Below are positions 6,356 through 7,665 of a stretch of 7,665 nt of DNA, piece by piece (position 1 is the first letter of the stretch; each line of letters opens with the position of its first letter). The DNA is from Candidatus Fermentibacteraceae bacterium. GTDB lineage: Bacteria > Fermentibacterota > Fermentibacteria > Fermentibacterales > JCC-6. The stretch is from assembly GCA_030596465.1 (NCBI GenBank), contig JAUVJW010000083.1:1-7665 (forward strand), written 5' to 3'. The position numbers and the translations under genes were made by a program. Below the pieces are notes generated by a model. It ran no database searches. It worked only from the letters and a program-made list of their open reading frames with translations, and was not told the DNA's origin.

Positions 6356-7665
6356 CTGTTTTCTCTGAAAGCTCCCTATGGCCCGGCAGGAGATCAACCA
6401 GGGGCCATAGACGGGCTTGTGGACGGGCTGAAAAATGGAATAGAGTGGCAGACTCTTCTTGGAGTTACCGGTTCCGGCAAAACCTTTACAATGGCAAATG
6501 TCATTGAGAAGATGAACTTGTCTTCTCTGGTGATTTGTCATAACAAAACTCTTGCTGCCCAGCTTTTCGGTGAGCTTTCGGGGTTTTTCCCGGAAAATGC
6601 GGTTGAATACTTTGTGAGCTATTACGATTATTACCAGCCGGAAGCATACATACCGGCCAGAGACATGTTTATAGAAAAGGATGCCAGCTTGAATGAGGAG
6701 CTGGACAGGCTTCGCCTGAGAACAACAGCCAGTCTGTTAAGCAGAGATGATGTGATTGTGGTCGCGTCGGTAAGCTGCCTGTACGGTCTTGGCTCACCCA
6801 AAGACTTCATGGATACAGGTTTTCGGATAGTTACAGGTGACGCACTCTCCAGGGATCTGCTTTTGATGAAACTGGTGGGTATGCAGTACAGGCGGAATGA
6901 TGTTTCTCTTACACGGGGATACTTCCGGGTGAGAGGCGATATTGTTGACCTTGTGCCCTCTTACGCAAGTACCGGAATCCGTATTGAATTTTTCGGGGAC
7001 ACGATAGACAGCATAAGGCAGATGGATCACCTCACCGGTCATGTGATGAATACAATGGAGAAAACTACGATTTTCCCCGCAAGGCACTTTGTTACAGGGG
7101 AAAGGAAGCTCAACCTTGCCATGGGCAGAATTCGAAAAGAGCTGGATGAAAGACTTCTTGAGTTGCGTGCCGCGGGAAAAATGCTTGAAGCTCATCGTCT
7201 GGAATCACGGACCAACTTTGATCTGGAGATGATGGGGGAAACAGGATACTGTTCCGGAATAGAGAACTACAGCAGATTGATTGGTGACAGAAAAGAAGGG
7301 GAACGACCTTCATGTTTACTGGACTACTTTCCGGATGACTACCTTGTTTTTATTGATGAAAGCCATCGAACACTTCCTCAGATAAGGGGAATGTTCAAGG
7401 GTGACAGATCCCGGAAGCAGACACTGGTCAACTACGGTTTCAGATTGCCGTCCGCTCTTGATAACAGACCTTTGTTTCTGGAGGAGTTTACCGGGATAAC
7501 CGGCAGAAAAGTATGCATGTCCGCCACTCCCGCGAACTACGAGCTGGAAATTTCCACTAAGATTGTCGAGCAGATAGTGAGACCAACCGGACTGATCGAT
7601 CCGGAGATTGAGGTTAGACCTGCCGAGGGTCAGGTTGATGATCTGGTGGAACAGGCAAGAACAGC
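6356..7665 (+). CDS. uvrB: UvrABC excinuclease subunit B, 5' part, apparent CTG start
   Basis: UvrB is the damage-verifying, ATP-dependent subunit of nucleotide-excision repair, loaded by UvrA and then partnered with UvrC. The 436 complete codons present cover about two thirds of the protein. In order they show an N-terminus MFSLKAPYGPAGDQP (CTG read as Met), Walker A GVTGSGKT (36-43), and the beta-hairpin with YYDYYQPEAYIP (89-100) and IEKDASLNEE (106-115). Then come ASVSCLYGLGSP (137-148), GYCSGIENYSR, Walker B/DEAD-like DESH (334-337), GFRLPSALDNRP (361-372), SATP (389-392) and EQIVRPTGL. The later helicase motifs and the UvrC-binding UVR domain lie beyond the window. The CTG aligns exactly with the usual UvrB initiator (M-F-x-L), and no ATG, GTG or TTG is available in frame. 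The next in-frame ATG follows Walker A and would give a dead protein. Only one base separates the pheT stop from this start, so translation is probably coupled. Confidence 0.96.
   Translation, partial: MFSLKAPYGPAGDQPGAIDGLVDGLKNGIEWQTLLGVTGSGKTFTMANVIEKMNLSSLVICHNKTLAAQLFGELSGFFPENAVEYFVSYYDYYQPEAYIPARDMFIEKDASLNEELDRLRLRTTASLLSRDDVIVVASVSCLYGLGSPKDFMDTGFRIVTGDALSRDLLLMKLVGMQYRRNDVSLTRGYFRVRGDIVDLVPSYASTGIRIEFFGDTIDSIRQMDHLTGHVMNTMEKTTIFPARHFVTGERKLNLAMGRIRKELDERLLELRAAGKMLEAHRLESRTNFDLEMMGETGYCSGIENYSRLIGDRKEGERPSCLLDYFPDDYLVFIDESHRTLPQIRGMFKGDRSRKQTLVNYGFRLPSALDNRPLFLEEFTGITGRKVCMSATPANYELEISTKIVEQIVRPTGLIDPEIEVRPAEGQVDDLVEQART

Overview
This is a densely coding stretch with all supported genes on the + strand. 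In order: an unrecognised 235-aa protein, a large probably exported caspase-like (C14/metacaspase-type) peptidase, the two subunits of phenylalanyl-tRNA synthetase (pheS, pheT), and the 5' part of uvrB, which runs off the right edge. No rRNA, tRNA, CRISPR array or mobile element was seen. No stretch over 300 bases lacks a gene; the only real gap is 71 bp (744-814).

The host is probably a bacterium with a roughly balanced GC content (judged by eye), good Shine-Dalgarno sequences and very tight gene packing. The PheRS is not the usual bacterial form. PheS is 521 aa with a long N-terminal winged-helix-like extension, and PheT is only 546 aa with no room for the extra bacterial modules. This is the archaeal/eukaryotic architecture, known among bacteria chiefly from spirochaetes. 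Together with uvrB it suggests a spirochaete-like or uncultured bacterial lineage; an archaeon that carries uvrABC cannot be excluded. Starts are strikingly non-ATG: three genes begin with TTG, uvrB has no usable start except CTG, and only pheT has ATG.

The caspase gene, pheS, pheT and uvrB are separated by +13, -8 (overlap) and +1 bases, so they are very likely one translationally coupled operon. The synthetase pair charges tRNA-Phe and UvrB does nucleotide-excision repair. The odd partner is the caspase-like protein. It has a hydrophobic N-terminus, about five PPC-like beta-sandwich segments, a caspase fold with an intact His/Cys dyad, a canonical EF-hand loop and a C-terminal four-cysteine zinc ribbon. 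It is the most unusual item in the window. Nothing here amounts to a clear new defence or mobile system.
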